DNA of 64,000 nt from Bog-793 sp050013835. Lineage in GTDB: Bacteria; Actinomycetota; Acidimicrobiia; Acidimicrobiales; Bog-793. The notes under the pieces were generated by a model, which was given only the letters and a program-made list of their open reading frames with translations, searched no databases and was not told the DNA's origin. Shown one piece after another: positions 24,150-33,492 of this stretch. The position numbers and the translations under genes were made by a program. Position 1 is the stretch's first letter. Each line of letters opens with the position of its first letter. The DNA lies in the NCBI GenBank assembly GCA_050013835.1, contig JBEKEM010000012.1, positions 30,888 to 94,887 on the forward strand, given 5' to 3'.

Positions 24150-25490
24150 ATGGGGAGCTTCGTCCCCCACACCGACGCCGACATCGCGGCGATGCTCGAG
24201 TTCCTGGGACTCGACGACCTCGACGAGCTTTACGCCGTCGTGCCCTCGGCGATCAGGCTGGCCGGCCTCGACCTGCCGGAGGGCGTGAGCGAGGCCGATC
24301 TCGTCGCCGAGCTCGGGGTGGTCGGCGGGCGAAACGCCGCCGGTGTGGGCGCCGTCTGCTTCGCCGGGGGCGGCGCCTACGACCACGAGGTCCCCGCCGT
24401 CGTGCGGGCCCTCGCCGGCCGCTCGGAGTTCGTCACCGCCTACACCCCCTACCAGCCCGAGGTCGCCCAGGGTGTGCTGCAGGCGCTCTTCGAGTACCAG
24501 ACGATGGTCGCCCGCCTGACGGGCCTGCCGATCGCCAACGCCTCCCTCTACGACGGCTCCGCTGCCCTCGTCGAGGCGACCAACCTCGCCGTGGCGGCGA
24601 CCGGCTCGCCGAGGGTCTACTGCTCGCAGGGCGTCAACCCGCGCTGGGTCGCGGTGCTGCGGACCTTCGCCCACGGGAGCGGCCACGCCGTCGAGACGGT
24701 GGCGCTGTCGGGCGGCATGACGGCCTGGGACGCTGTCCCCGCGGAGCGCGCCGGGGCGGTCGTCGTCGCCTACCCCAACTACCTCGGCATCCTCGAGGAC
24801 CTGGGCGCGGCCCGTGCTGCCGCGGACCGCGTGGGCGCCCACCTCGTCGTCTGCCAGGACCCGATCGCGGCGGGGCTGCTGCGCAGCCCGGGGGAGTCCG
24901 GAGCGGACGTCGTCGTCGGCGAGGGCCAGGCGCTCGGCAGCCCGCTCGGCTTCGGGGGGCCGTATCTCGGGCTCTTCGCCTGCCGAGCCGAGCATGTTCG
25001 CCGGCTCCCCGGCCGGCTTGTCGGCGAAACGGTCGACGTCGAGGGACGGCGCGCCTACGTGACGACGCTGCGCGCGCGCGAGCAGGACATCCGCCGGGAG
25101 AAAGCCTCCTCCAACGTCTGTACCAACCAGACCCTCGTCGCCGTGACGGCGGCGATCCAGCTGGGCTGGCTGGGCACAGCCGGCCTGCGGGAGGTCGCGC
25201 GGCGCTGCGCGGCGGGGACGCGCTACTGCCGGGAGCGACTGTGCGCGATCGGCGGCGTGGAACCGGTGGCCGACGCCCCCGTCCTGCGCGAGTTCGCGGT
25301 GCGGGCACCGCTCGCTCCCGAGCTCGTCGTCGAGCGCCTCCTGGACGAGGGCTTCCTCGCCGGGATCCCCCTGCGGGAAGGCTTCGAGGGGACGAGCGCC
25401 GAGGGCGGCCTCCTCGTTGCCGTGACCGAGCGGCGCACCAGGGCCGAGATCGATGGCTTCGCCACCGCCTTCGCCGGGGTGCTGCGATGA
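24150..25490 (+). CDS. gcvPA: glycine dehydrogenase (decarboxylating) subunit 1
   Basis: The 446-residue alpha subunit of the two-subunit P protein decarboxylates glycine together with GcvPB. Typical motifs are the N-terminal FVPHTDADIAAMLEFLGL, CFAGGGAYDHEVPAVV, TPYQPEVAQGVLQALFEYQT and NVCTNQTLVA. The PLP lysine is on the other subunit, as expected. Mycobacteria have a single fused GcvB, so the split form is an ancestral-type feature here. Its stop codon overlaps the ATG of gcvPB by 4 bases (ATGA). Confidence 0.93.
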   Translation: MGSFVPHTDADIAAMLEFLGLDDLDELYAVVPSAIRLAGLDLPEGVSEADLVAELGVVGGRNAAGVGAVCFAGGGAYDHEVPAVVRALAGRSEFVTAYTPYQPEVAQGVLQALFEYQTMVARLTGLPIANASLYDGSAALVEATNLAVAATGSPRVYCSQGVNPRWVAVLRTFAHGSGHAVETVALSGGMTAWDAVPAERAGAVVVAYPNYLGILEDLGAARAAADRVGAHLVVCQDPIAAGLLRSPGESGADVVVGEGQALGSPLGFGGPYLGLFACRAEHVRRLPGRLVGETVDVEGRRAYVTTLRAREQDIRREKASSNVCTNQTLVAVTAAIQLGWLGTAGLREVARRCAAGTRYCRERLCAIGGVEPVADAPVLREFAVRAPLAPELVVERLLDEGFLAGIPLREGFEGTSAEGGLLVAVTERRTRAEIDGFATAFAGVLR

Positions 25491-27028
25491 CCGGCGACGA
25501 GCCGCGTCGCGCGCCCGGCGGGCGGGCGGCGTCGGCGCCGCTTATGGGGCGGGGGACCGAGCCGACGATCTTCGAGCTCTCGGCGCCAGCGCGCCGGGCG
25601 TGGTCGCTGCGCACGACGGGTCTCCCCGCGTGGTCGGCCGAGGAGCTCGTGCCCGCCGGGCACCTGCGCGCCGCGCCGGTCGAGCTGCCGGAAGTCTCCG
25701 AACGCGATCTCGTCGGGCACTTCACCCGGCTCTCGCACCGCCAGTACAGCGTGGACCTGGGTGCCTACCCGCTCGGCTCGTGCACGATGAAGTACAACCC
25801 GAAGGTCTGCGACGAGGCGGCGTCGCTCGCCTCATTCCGCGACATCCACCCCGCGACCCCGCCGAGCGCCTCCCAGGGCTGGCTGCAGGTGCTCGTCGAG
25901 CTCGAGGAGGCGCTCTGCGCGATCACCGGGATGGAGGCGGCGACGCTGCAGCCCGCTGCCGGGGCGGCGGGGGAGCTGACCGGGCTGCTGCTGATGCGTG
26001 CCTATTACGAGCGCCGGGGCGAGGCGCGCACCCGGGTCGTCATCCCCGAGTCGGCCCACGGGACGAACCCGGCCTCGGTGACGCTCGGCGGCTACACGCC
26101 CGTCACGGTCGCGGCCGACGCCCGCGGGCTCGTCGACCGGACGGCCCTGGCGTCCGTGCTCGGTCCGGACGTGGCGGGGATCATGCTCACGAACCCGAAC
26201 ACGTTCGGGCTGTTCGAGGAGGAGATCGTCGAGATCGCCGGGATGGTGCACGCGGTCGGCGGGCTCCTCTACTACGACGGGGCCAACCTCAACCCGATCC
26301 TCGGCGTCGTCCGCCCCGGGGACATGGGCTTCGACATCGTCCATCTCAACTTGCACAAGACCTTCGCCACGCCCCACGGTGGCGGAGGGCCCGGGTCGGG
26401 CCCGGTCGCCGTCGGCCCGCGCCTCGCCGACCTCCTCCCCGGACCGCGTCCCGTGCGGGTCGGCGAGGGGTTCGGGTTCGCCGTCCCCGAACACTCCATC
26501 GGCCGGGTCCACTCCTTCCACGGCAACGCCCTCGTCCTGTTGCGGGCGTGGTGCTACATCCGGCTGAACGGGCGGGACGGGCTGCGGCGCGTCGCGGCGG
26601 CCTCGGTCCTCAACGCCAATTGGCTGCGCGAGCGGCTGCGCGGCGCCTACGACTTCCCCTACGACCGGCCCGTCATGCACGAGTGCGTCGTCTCGGCGGC
26701 TTCGCTGAGGCGCGAGACCGGCGTGCGGGCCCTCGACGTCGCCAAGCGCCTCCTCGAAGAGGGCTTCCACGCCCCGACCGTGTACTTCCCGCTCGTCGTC
26801 GAGGAGGCGTTGATGATCGAGCCGACCGAGACCGAGAGCCCGGAAACCGTCGCCGCCCTCGCCGAGGCGCTCCGCGCGATCGCCGACGAGGCCCGCCGGC
26901 AGACCGCCGGCGGGGAGCAGCCGGCCCACGAGGCGCCGCGGTCGACGCCGGTCGGGCGGCTCGACGAGGCGAGGGCGGCGCGCCGGCTCGTCACGACGTT
27001 CGACGCCCGCGAGGAGACGGCCGACTGA
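25487..27028 (+). CDS. gcvPB: glycine dehydrogenase (decarboxylating) subunit 2
   Basis: The 513-residue beta subunit binds PLP at K291 in HLNLHKTFATPHGGGGPG. ESAHGTNPASVTLGGY and the C-terminal VYFPLVVEEALMIEPTETES are conserved. A basic and Ala-rich tail of about 35 residues beyond the family end (AGGEQPAHEAPRS and after) is of unknown use. The ATG at 25487 overlaps gcvPA, and a longer upstream frame is only an out-of-context extension. A hairpin at 27159-27188 probably ends the operon. Confidence 0.93.
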   Translation: MTGDEPRRAPGGRAASAPLMGRGTEPTIFELSAPARRAWSLRTTGLPAWSAEELVPAGHLRAAPVELPEVSERDLVGHFTRLSHRQYSVDLGAYPLGSCTMKYNPKVCDEAASLASFRDIHPATPPSASQGWLQVLVELEEALCAITGMEAATLQPAAGAAGELTGLLLMRAYYERRGEARTRVVIPESAHGTNPASVTLGGYTPVTVAADARGLVDRTALASVLGPDVAGIMLTNPNTFGLFEEEIVEIAGMVHAVGGLLYYDGANLNPILGVVRPGDMGFDIVHLNLHKTFATPHGGGGPGSGPVAVGPRLADLLPGPRPVRVGEGFGFAVPEHSIGRVHSFHGNALVLLRAWCYIRLNGRDGLRRVAAASVLNANWLRERLRGAYDFPYDRPVMHECVVSAASLRRETGVRALDVAKRLLEEGFHAPTVYFPLVVEEALMIEPTETESPETVAALAEALRAIADEARRQTAGGEQPAHEAPRSTPVGRLDEARAARRLVTTFDAREETAD

Positions 27029-27158
27029 GGCGGTCGCGGATCGCCAGGTTCGCGCCATCGGCAGAAGCAGCGTGGAGACGTCGACGTGACGCGTCCGCCG
27101 TTCCGCGGGCCACGGGCGCGGGTTCCAGCGGGAAACGGTCCGTTTAGCGGTCGCCTCA

Positions 27159-27188
27159 CCCCGACTCCCCCTTACGCCGGGGGCGGGG
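27159..27188 (+). terminator. probable terminator of the gcv operon
   Basis: CCCCGACTCCCCC faces GGGGGCGGGG across the loop TTACGCC, 130 bases after the gcvPB stop. The stem is GC-rich with a bulge and no U-tract. It could also act on the convergent SHOCT gene. Confidence 0.4.
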
Positions 27189-27191
27189 AGC

Positions 27192-27491
27192 TCAGGCCGG
27201 CGGGGATTCGGTGGGGGGCGTCACCCGGCCGTGCAGGGTGTCGAGGCGGCGGTGGTACTCCTCGGCGTCGATCTCGCCGGAGGCGAGGCGCCGGGCGAGG
27301 ACCAGCTCCGGCGGGTCGATCGCGGCTTCGCCGTGCCCGGACCTCCCGGGGTGGGCGTGCGAGCGGAAGAGCACGACGACCACGAGGGCCATGAAGAGCA
27401 CGAAGAAGATGACGACGAGGACGATGAAGAGGAGGGCGAGGATGTGCGCCCGGTGGGCGTTGACGACGAGCACCGCCTCCAACGGGAGCAT
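27192..27491 (-). CDS. SHOCT-domain membrane protein
   Basis: The 99-residue protein has one long hydrophobic helix (about residues 17-42) and a C-terminal SHOCT motif (about 60-88: DPPELVLARRLASGEIDAEE followed by YHRRLDTL). SHOCT modules occur in small membrane proteins of unknown function and may mediate oligomerisation. AAGGAGGG lies 7 bases before the ATG. It is the last gene of the minus-strand block. Confidence 0.75.
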   Translation of the reverse strand: MLPLEAVLVVNAHRAHILALLFIVLVVIFFVLFMALVVVVLFRSHAHPGRSGHGEAAIDPPELVLARRLASGEIDAEEYHRRLDTLHGRVTPPTESPPA

Positions 27492-27584
27492 GACGCGCCC
27501 TCCTTGGCCTCGCCCCGACTATATGTCCGGCGCCCCCGCGGGCCGTGGGACGGTCCGGCGGTGCGGGTTAGGAGACCGGCCGGT

Positions 27585-28607
27585 TCAGACGTCCGGGGTG
27601 ATCCGGCGGGCGAGGTAGTCGACCGCCGGCGGGTAACGGTGAACGTCGTGGCGGTGGGACCCGTCGTGGAGCTCGAAGGCGACGTCGTCGACGCCGGCGC
27701 GGCCGAGTTCGGCGACGAGGATCCCGGCTGCGACGTCGAGGAAGTAGTCGTCGTGCCGGCCGGCGTCGATCCAGATGCCGCGCAACCCCCGCAGGGCCGC
27801 GGCGTGGCCCGCCACCATCCGCACGGGGTCGAGGGCGAGCCAGCGGGCCCAGACCTGGGCGACGAGTTCGCCGGTTCCGGGGTCGAAGGGCAGCGACACC
27901 GATCCGTCGGGTTCGGCCGAGTAGCAGGCCGCGAGTGCCCAGATCAGGATGAGCGAGAAGTCGCCGGGCCCCGAGAGCCCCCGCGTCGCGAAATCCGCGA
28001 AGAAGCGGTCGTAGGAGCCGTCGTAGTGGTCGCGCAGCGCCCGGTGGGCCCGCGCCAGGTCCGGCAGGAGCGAGAGCTCAAAGCAGCAGTCGCCGGCCAA
28101 GGAGCCGAAGGCGGAGAAGAGGTCCGGTCGGGCCATCGCCGTGACGATCGCCCCGTAACCGCCGCTCGAGTGCCCCACGACGGCCCGGTGCGCGCCGCGA
28201 GGAATCGTGCGGTACTCGGCGTCGACGAAGCCGACGACGTCCTCGCACAGGTACGTGCGGTACTGGCCCGTCCCGGGCGAGTCGAGGAACTGGCTCCCGC
28301 CGAACCGGGTCCACCCGTCGACGTAGACGACGAGGCAGGGGGGCGTCCCGGCGGCGAAGGCGGCGTCGATGAGCTCGGGAGCGGTGAGGTCGAAGGGCCC
28401 GCGCTGGCTCCAGCGGGTGACGAAGGAGGCGAAGCCCTGCAGGACGTAGACGACGGGGTAGCGGCGGGCGGACCCGTCGTAGCCGGGGGGCAGGTAGACG
28501 AGGAGCGGTCGCGTCGCCGGGTCGCCGAGCGGGTTGCCCCCGAGGGCCGGCGACGTGAGCTCGCGCACTTCGATGCGGCCGGCGAGCTCCTGGGTCCACG
28601 GTCGCAT
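27585..28607 (-). CDS. esterase of the EstA/esterase-D type (alpha/beta hydrolase)
   Basis: The 340-residue hydrolase shows the esterase family pattern: PLLVYLPPGYDGSARRYPVV, the nucleophile S147 in GHSSGGYGA, and later Asp (WIDAGRHDDY) and His (LHDGSHRHDV) candidates for the triad. It resembles putative esterases such as antigen 85-like and enterochelin-esterase-like enzymes. No signal peptide is seen, so it is probably cytoplasmic. It starts 10 bases after the MMPL gene and is likely in its transcript, which suggests that it handles a lipid or drug-like ester linked to that exporter; this link is inference. Confidence 0.8.
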   Translation of the reverse strand: MRPWTQELAGRIEVRELTSPALGGNPLGDPATRPLLVYLPPGYDGSARRYPVVYVLQGFASFVTRWSQRGPFDLTAPELIDAAFAAGTPPCLVVYVDGWTRFGGSQFLDSPGTGQYRTYLCEDVVGFVDAEYRTIPRGAHRAVVGHSSGGYGAIVTAMARPDLFSAFGSLAGDCCFELSLLPDLARAHRALRDHYDGSYDRFFADFATRGLSGPGDFSLILIWALAACYSAEPDGSVSLPFDPGTGELVAQVWARWLALDPVRMVAGHAAALRGLRGIWIDAGRHDDYFLDVAAGILVAELGRAGVDDVAFELHDGSHRHDVHRYPPAVDYLARRITPDV

Positions 28608-28617
28608 GCCGGCCGCC

Positions 28618-30948
28618 TCAGCTGCGCGCCTGGGGCGCCGCGTCGCGCCCTGAAAAGGCGGGATGCGCGTCGAGCTGGCGCCCGAGGTGCGACGGCCACC
28701 AGTTCCAGCGGCCGAGCAGCGCCACGGTCGCCGGGACGAGCAGGACGCGCACGACGAAGGTGTCGAGCAGGATCCCGATCGCCAGCCCGAATCCCATCAC
28801 CTCGACCTGGTTGCCCCCGGGCCCGCTTCCCCCGACGATGGCGAGCACGGCGAAGCTGCCGGCGAGCACGAGCCCGGCGGAAGTGATCGTCGGTCCCGTT
28901 CGCCCGACTGCGTAGGTGACGGCAGCGCGGATCGGGCGCCGGCGCGCCTCCTCGCGGATGCGCGTCATGACGAGGATGTTGTAGTCCTCGCCCAGGGCCA
29001 GCAGGAAGATGAACATGAGGAACGGGAGCACGAAGGTGATCCCGGAGTTGCCGGCGATGTCGATGAAGACGAGCACCGAGACGCCGAGGGCCGCGAGGTA
29101 CGACAGCCCGACGCTCAGGATGAGGTACAGGGGCGCGACCAGGCTGCGCAGCACGAGGGCGAGGAGGAGCCCGATGGCGAGGATGGCGATCGGGATGATG
29201 TGGACCAGGTCGTGGTTCGAGGTGTTCTCCACGTCGTAGAGGGCGGGCGCGTCACCGGCGACGCCGCTGCGTTCGGCGTGGGCCGATGTCGCGGCGGCGG
29301 CGACGATCCGGCGCAGCCGAGGCACGGAGTTGATCGCCGCGTTGGCGTCGGGATTGCCCACTTTCAGGCTGGTCTGGTACATGATCGTCCTGCCGTCGGC
29401 GGAGACGAACGCGGCGGTCGCGTGGTAGATCTCGTAGGCGGCGAGGGGGACGACGTGCTTGTACTGCGCCGGCTCGGTCGAGGGGAGGAGCGCCGGGTTG
29501 CCGAGGAGCCCGTGGAGTTTCGAGTAGTCGACCGGCGGGATCGGGTAGCCCGTGGGGTTGAGTGGCCCGTCGAGGGTCCGGAAGGCGCCGGACTGCCCGA
29601 GCGCCGTCGCGCCGGTCGCGACCTGCTGGGTGATGCCGGCCTCCCAGATCGGTGAGGCGAATCGCATGATGATGTCGGTCGGGTTCGTCGCCGCCTGGGG
29701 GAAGTTCTTGATGAGCGCGGCGTTGCCCGCCGCGGCGTTGCTCCCCGCCGGCGCGTTCGTCGCCCCGCCGAAGCCGCCCGACCTGTAGGAGAGCGCCGCC
29801 GAGGCGAGGCAGGCGAAGATCAGGAACCCGAGGGCGAGCGTCCTGCCCGGGTGGCGCAGCAGCTGCCGGGCGACCCCGGTCCACCATCCCTCGCGCTCGG
29901 TCCCCGGGGCGATCGGCGACGGCCAGAAGGCGGCGCGCCCGAAGATCGCCAGCAGCGCGGGCAGCAGCGTGAGACCGGTCAGCAGCATGACCCCGATCCC
30001 GACGGCGAGCGGCACGCCGAGGTCCCGGTAGATGCCGAACGAGGCGAGCAGGAGGCTCAGGAGGGCGAACATCACCGTCCCCCCGGACGCCGTGATCGAC
30101 TCGCCGATGCGGGACAGTGCGTGGGCGACGGCGTCGTCCTTCTCCCTTCCGCCGCGCAGCTCCTCCCGGACCCGGAAGACGAGGAACAGGCCGTAGTCGG
30201 TGCCGGCGCCGAGCATCAGCACGATGAGGAGGAGCTCGGTGAACTCCGAGATCTGCAGGCCGTGGGAGCCGAGCCCGCCGATGAAGCGGTTGGCGACGAC
30301 GAGCGCGATCGCCGACGGGATGAGCGTGACGAGGGGGGCGAGGACCGAGCGGAAGACGAAAAACAGCAGGATGATGATGAAAAGGACCGAGAAGTCTTGG
30401 ACGCGGTTGCCGGTCGTCGCCGACTTCGCCTGGTTGGCGACGTTGGTCGCGACGGCCCCGGCGACGTACATGCCGAGCCCGGCAGGCGGGTGCGCGGCCG
30501 TGAAGGTCGTCTCGAGGTTATCGATGAGCGTCGTCTCGTCGGCGATGTCGCTCGTGCTCACATGGGCGCTGATGAGCAGCTCGGCGGCGTGGCGGTTCGG
30601 TGAGGTGCCGATGAATCGCACCATTCGGACGAGCGGGACGCTCCTGAGATCGGTGACCTCGCGGGCGAGGGCGGCGAGGTCAGACTTGCCGAGCGGGGCC
30701 GCCTTCCGCGCCCCCAGGACGACGACGATGCTGTTCGCCGAGGTGTTGCCGAGGAGCGGCTCGGCGAGGTTGAACGCCTGGATCGTCGGCGAGTTCGACG
30801 GCAGGAAGTGGCTGTTGTCGTTGTTGATCTCGCTGCCGAGCGTCGGCAACGAGATCGTCGCGACGACGACGATGGCCAGCCAGCCGAGGACGATGTACCA
30901 GCGGAAACGCACGGTGGCGCGACCGAGGGCGCCGAAGAAGCGATCCAT
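28618..30948 (-). CDS. MMPL/RND-family membrane transporter
   Basis: The 776-residue protein has the MMPL layout. A first membrane helix (about residues 15-40) is followed by an extracytoplasmic domain of about 130 residues, then five to six helices. A second extracytoplasmic domain (about 390-560) precedes the last helices. Motifs typical of MMPL proteins include GTDYGLFLVFRVREELRGG and EDYNILVMTRIREEARR, whose Asp residues form the proton path. The length is close to actinobacterial MmpL11 or YdfJ-like proteins. Possible substrates are lipids, siderophores or drugs. It lies between an MFS exporter and an esterase, all on one strand. Confidence 0.85.
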   Translation of the reverse strand: MDRFFGALGRATVRFRWYIVLGWLAIVVVATISLPTLGSEINNDNSHFLPSNSPTIQAFNLAEPLLGNTSANSIVVVLGARKAAPLGKSDLAALAREVTDLRSVPLVRMVRFIGTSPNRHAAELLISAHVSTSDIADETTLIDNLETTFTAAHPPAGLGMYVAGAVATNVANQAKSATTGNRVQDFSVLFIIILLFFVFRSVLAPLVTLIPSAIALVVANRFIGGLGSHGLQISEFTELLLIVLMLGAGTDYGLFLVFRVREELRGGREKDDAVAHALSRIGESITASGGTVMFALLSLLLASFGIYRDLGVPLAVGIGVMLLTGLTLLPALLAIFGRAAFWPSPIAPGTEREGWWTGVARQLLRHPGRTLALGFLIFACLASAALSYRSGGFGGATNAPAGSNAAAGNAALIKNFPQAATNPTDIIMRFASPIWEAGITQQVATGATALGQSGAFRTLDGPLNPTGYPIPPVDYSKLHGLLGNPALLPSTEPAQYKHVVPLAAYEIYHATAAFVSADGRTIMYQTSLKVGNPDANAAINSVPRLRRIVAAAATSAHAERSGVAGDAPALYDVENTSNHDLVHIIPIAILAIGLLLALVLRSLVAPLYLILSVGLSYLAALGVSVLVFIDIAGNSGITFVLPFLMFIFLLALGEDYNILVMTRIREEARRRPIRAAVTYAVGRTGPTITSAGLVLAGSFAVLAIVGGSGPGGNQVEVMGFGLAIGILLDTFVVRVLLVPATVALLGRWNWWPSHLGRQLDAHPAFSGRDAAPQARS

Positions 30949-30975
30949 GGCCGAAATCCTGCCAGGCCGAGGGGC

Positions 30976-32601
30976 CTAATGCGATGACGGTGCCCCGTGG
31001 GTCGAGTGGCGCAGCGAGAGTTCCGGGAGGAACCAGCTGAGTCCGAAGGCGATCGCCGCGACCGGCACCGCGACGAGGAAGACGATGTCGAGCGAGTGGG
31101 CGTAGGCGGCCACGAACGCCTGGTGGACCGGCGCCGGCAGCGTCTGGAGGATCTTTGGCGTGAGGCTGGCGAGGCTCAGCCCGCGCGGCAGGGCCACGCC
31201 GCCGAGGGCGGAGGTGAGGTTGCCGGCGATGATGTTGGCGAGGATGGCGCCGAAGATCGCCGTGCCGAACGCCGCGCCGATCGTCCGGAAGAAGGTGATG
31301 CCGGACGTCGCGACGCCGAGCTCCTCGTGGGGCACGGCGTTCTGTGCCGCCAGCAGGAGCACTTGGATGAGGCATCCGAGCCCGGCGCCCAGCACGACCA
31401 TGTACCCCGACATGACGAGCGCGCTCGTGTGAGCGTGGAGGAACGAGAGCAGGAAAAGTCCAATTGTCGTGAGGGCCGACCCGATGATCGGGAAATGGCG
31501 GTAGCGGCCCGTGCGGGTGATGAGCTGTCCCGAGCCGATCGACGTGGCGATGAGACCGCCCATCAGCGGGAGCAGCGACAGGCCCGACGCCGTCGGGGTC
31601 GCGCCGCGCACGTACTGGAGGAAGAGCGGCAGGAACACCGTCGCGCCGAACATGGCGAAGCCGACGATGAAGCTCATCGCCGAGACGACGGCGAAGGTGC
31701 GGTTGGCGAAGAGGTGGAGCGGCAGCACCGGCTCGCGTGCCCGGCGGTCGACGAGCGCCCAGGCGGCGGCGAGGGCGGCGCCGAGGACGCCGAGGACGAT
31801 GATCGGCGACGAGCGCCAGGGATAGGTCGTCCCGCCGAGGCTGGTGAGCATGACGAGGCACGTCGTCGCCAGGGCGATGAGCAGCGTGCCGAGGTAGTCG
31901 ATGACGTGGCGGACACGGGTGAGCGCGCCCGGGACGAACACGGCGATCACCGCGAGGGCGACGGCGCCGATGGGCAGGTTGATGTAGAAGATCCAGCGCC
32001 AGGAGAGGTCATCGACGAAGACGCCGCCGAGCAAGGGGCCGATGATGCTCGCCGCCCCGAAGACCGCGCCGAACAGTCCCTGGTAACGACCGCGCTCGCG
32101 GGGGGGGACGACGTCACCGATGATCGCCTGCGTGCCGACGAAGAGACCCCCGCCGCCGAGTCCCTGGAGGGCCCGGAAGGCGATGAGCTCGTCCATGTTG
32201 GCGCTGATCCCCGACAGCACCGATCCGAGGAGGAAGATGACGATCGCGGCCTCAAAGAAGCCCTTCCGGCCGTACTGGTCGCCGAGCTTGCCCCACAACG
32301 GCGTCGAGGCGGTGGAGGCGAGCAGGTAGGACGTGACCACCCAGGACAGGTGGGTCTCCCCGTGGAGGTCGGCGACGATCGTCGGCAGGGCGGTCGAGAC
32401 GATCGTCTGGTCGAGCGCCGCGAGCAGCAGCCCGAGCAGCAGCGCGCCGATGATGAAGCGGCGGCGTTCGGCCGAGAACTCGGGGACGCGCGCGACGGCC
32501 TGCCCGTTCGCCGCACCGGCACCATCAGCGGGGTTTATCTCGGTTCCGGTCGCCAGATCGGGCGGTGACGAGCGCGTCGCGACCCGGGTGGGCACTGACA
32601 T
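30976..32601 (-). CDS. MFS exporter, DHA2 family (EmrB/QacA type, 14 TM)
   Basis: The 541-residue protein starts with a polar head of about 45 residues and then fourteen hydrophobic helices. The proton-antiport motif C and the loop motif A (GKLGDQYGRKGFFE) are present, as is the early LDQTIVSTALPTIV element of drug:H+ antiporters. It is most likely a multidrug or metabolite exporter. The gap to the MMPL gene is 27 bases, so both are probably co-transcribed. No regulator of the TetR or MarR type lies beside it in the window. Confidence 0.88.
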   Translation of the reverse strand: MSVPTRVATRSSPPDLATGTEINPADGAGAANGQAVARVPEFSAERRRFIIGALLLGLLLAALDQTIVSTALPTIVADLHGETHLSWVVTSYLLASTASTPLWGKLGDQYGRKGFFEAAIVIFLLGSVLSGISANMDELIAFRALQGLGGGGLFVGTQAIIGDVVPPRERGRYQGLFGAVFGAASIIGPLLGGVFVDDLSWRWIFYINLPIGAVALAVIAVFVPGALTRVRHVIDYLGTLLIALATTCLVMLTSLGGTTYPWRSSPIIVLGVLGAALAAAWALVDRRAREPVLPLHLFANRTFAVVSAMSFIVGFAMFGATVFLPLFLQYVRGATPTASGLSLLPLMGGLIATSIGSGQLITRTGRYRHFPIIGSALTTIGLFLLSFLHAHTSALVMSGYMVVLGAGLGCLIQVLLLAAQNAVPHEELGVATSGITFFRTIGAAFGTAIFGAILANIIAGNLTSALGGVALPRGLSLASLTPKILQTLPAPVHQAFVAAYAHSLDIVFLVAVPVAAIAFGLSWFLPELSLRHSTHGAPSSH

Positions 32602-32747
32602 GGGTCGAGGCTACCGGGGCGCCCCGGCGGGCCAGCGCGCCGTTTGCGGCGTGATCGTCGACGGGCGGACCTCCCCGCCCGGGGCCCGGAAGCTACCGTG
32701 CTGGGGACGCGGCCCACTTCGCCGGAGAGAACGAAGCAGGAGGCACG

Positions 32748-33095
32748 ATGACCCACGCCCACGAGACCCTCGAGGAGCTGCGTGAGCCGAGCCGGGAGCT
32801 GCGCCGGCTGATCCCGGACGTGTATGCAGGATTCGCCGGCCTCGACCGCGCCGCGATGGCCGAGGGCGCGCTGAGTGTCAAGTGCAAGGAGCTCATCGCG
32901 CTGGCGATCGGGGCGACCCGCGAGTGCGATGCCTGCCTCGCCTCGCACGGCCGGGGGGCGGCGCGGGCCGGGGCCAGCGAGGAGGAGGTCGCCGAGGCGA
33001 TGGGCGTGGTGATCCTCATGAACGGCGGTCCCGGAACCGTATGGGGACCGCGGGCGCTCGAGGCATTCCGCGAGTTCTCAGCCGGCGACGCCTGA
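32748..33095 (+). CDS. carboxymuconolactone decarboxylase family (AhpD-like)
   Basis: The 115-residue protein carries the AhpD-type redox motif with E59, C60, C63 and H67 (RECDACLASHGRGA), where the Cys pair reduces peroxides or partner proteins. AGGAGG precedes the ATG. The oligomeric helical fold is typical of the family. It is transcribed away from the efflux block. A few bases later comes an exosortase remnant, unrelated in function. Confidence 0.85.
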   Translation: MTHAHETLEELREPSRELRRLIPDVYAGFAGLDRAAMAEGALSVKCKELIALAIGATRECDACLASHGRGAARAGASEEEVAEAMGVVILMNGGPGTVWGPRALEAFREFSAGDA

Positions 33096-33099
33096 GGAG

Positions 33100-33492
33100 T
33101 TGCCGGACCGACCCGCGGCCAACGTGGTGGGCGTGGCCCGCTTGCGGGCTTCGATCTCCCGGCAGTGTCGCTTCCGCCCGGGCTCGGCGCTCGCCCCGGC
33201 GCTCGCGGTCACCTGTCTCGCCACAATGATGCCGAGGATCACCAGTCGGCGGTTCCTCGCGGTGGCCGGCGCCGTCGCCGCCATCGTCGTCGGCAACTTC
33301 CTCCGCATCTGCTCATCGATTGTCGTCGGCCTGTACGCTGGCAAGTCAAGCCTCGTTCTGTTTCACGACTGGGTCGGGAGCATGATCGGGTTCGCGTTCA
33401 CGCTCGGAGGATTCGTCTTGATGCTCTGGATACTGATTCCGGCGCGTGGTCCGGCACCGGTCCCGAGCGTCGTGACCGGAGGCGCCGACTGA
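33100..33492 (+). pseudogene. exosortase/archaeosortase remnant
   Basis: A frame of 130 codons with a TTG start keeps the C-terminal half of an exosortase-type membrane transpeptidase: N66 and R69 in VGNFLRI and H89 in LFHDWVGS, with two hydrophobic helices. The N-terminal membrane helices of the family are absent. The Cys motif is broken in this frame, but one base shifted (33143-33157) the DNA reads C-G-L-R-S, close to the family's CSGLRS. This suggests a truncated and frameshifted gene. The last codons overlap the ATG of the ATP-grasp gene (ATGA). A short novel membrane protein is the alternative. Confidence 0.5.

Noticed and set aside
27231..28886. Long plus-strand frame across the esterase gene
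   Set aside because: The minus strand carries a catalytic motif and normal codon use; the plus frame is a shadow.
29851..32568. Long plus-strand frames opposite the MMPL and MFS genes
   Set aside because: They are Glu/Arg/Asp-rich shadows of the two membrane proteins.
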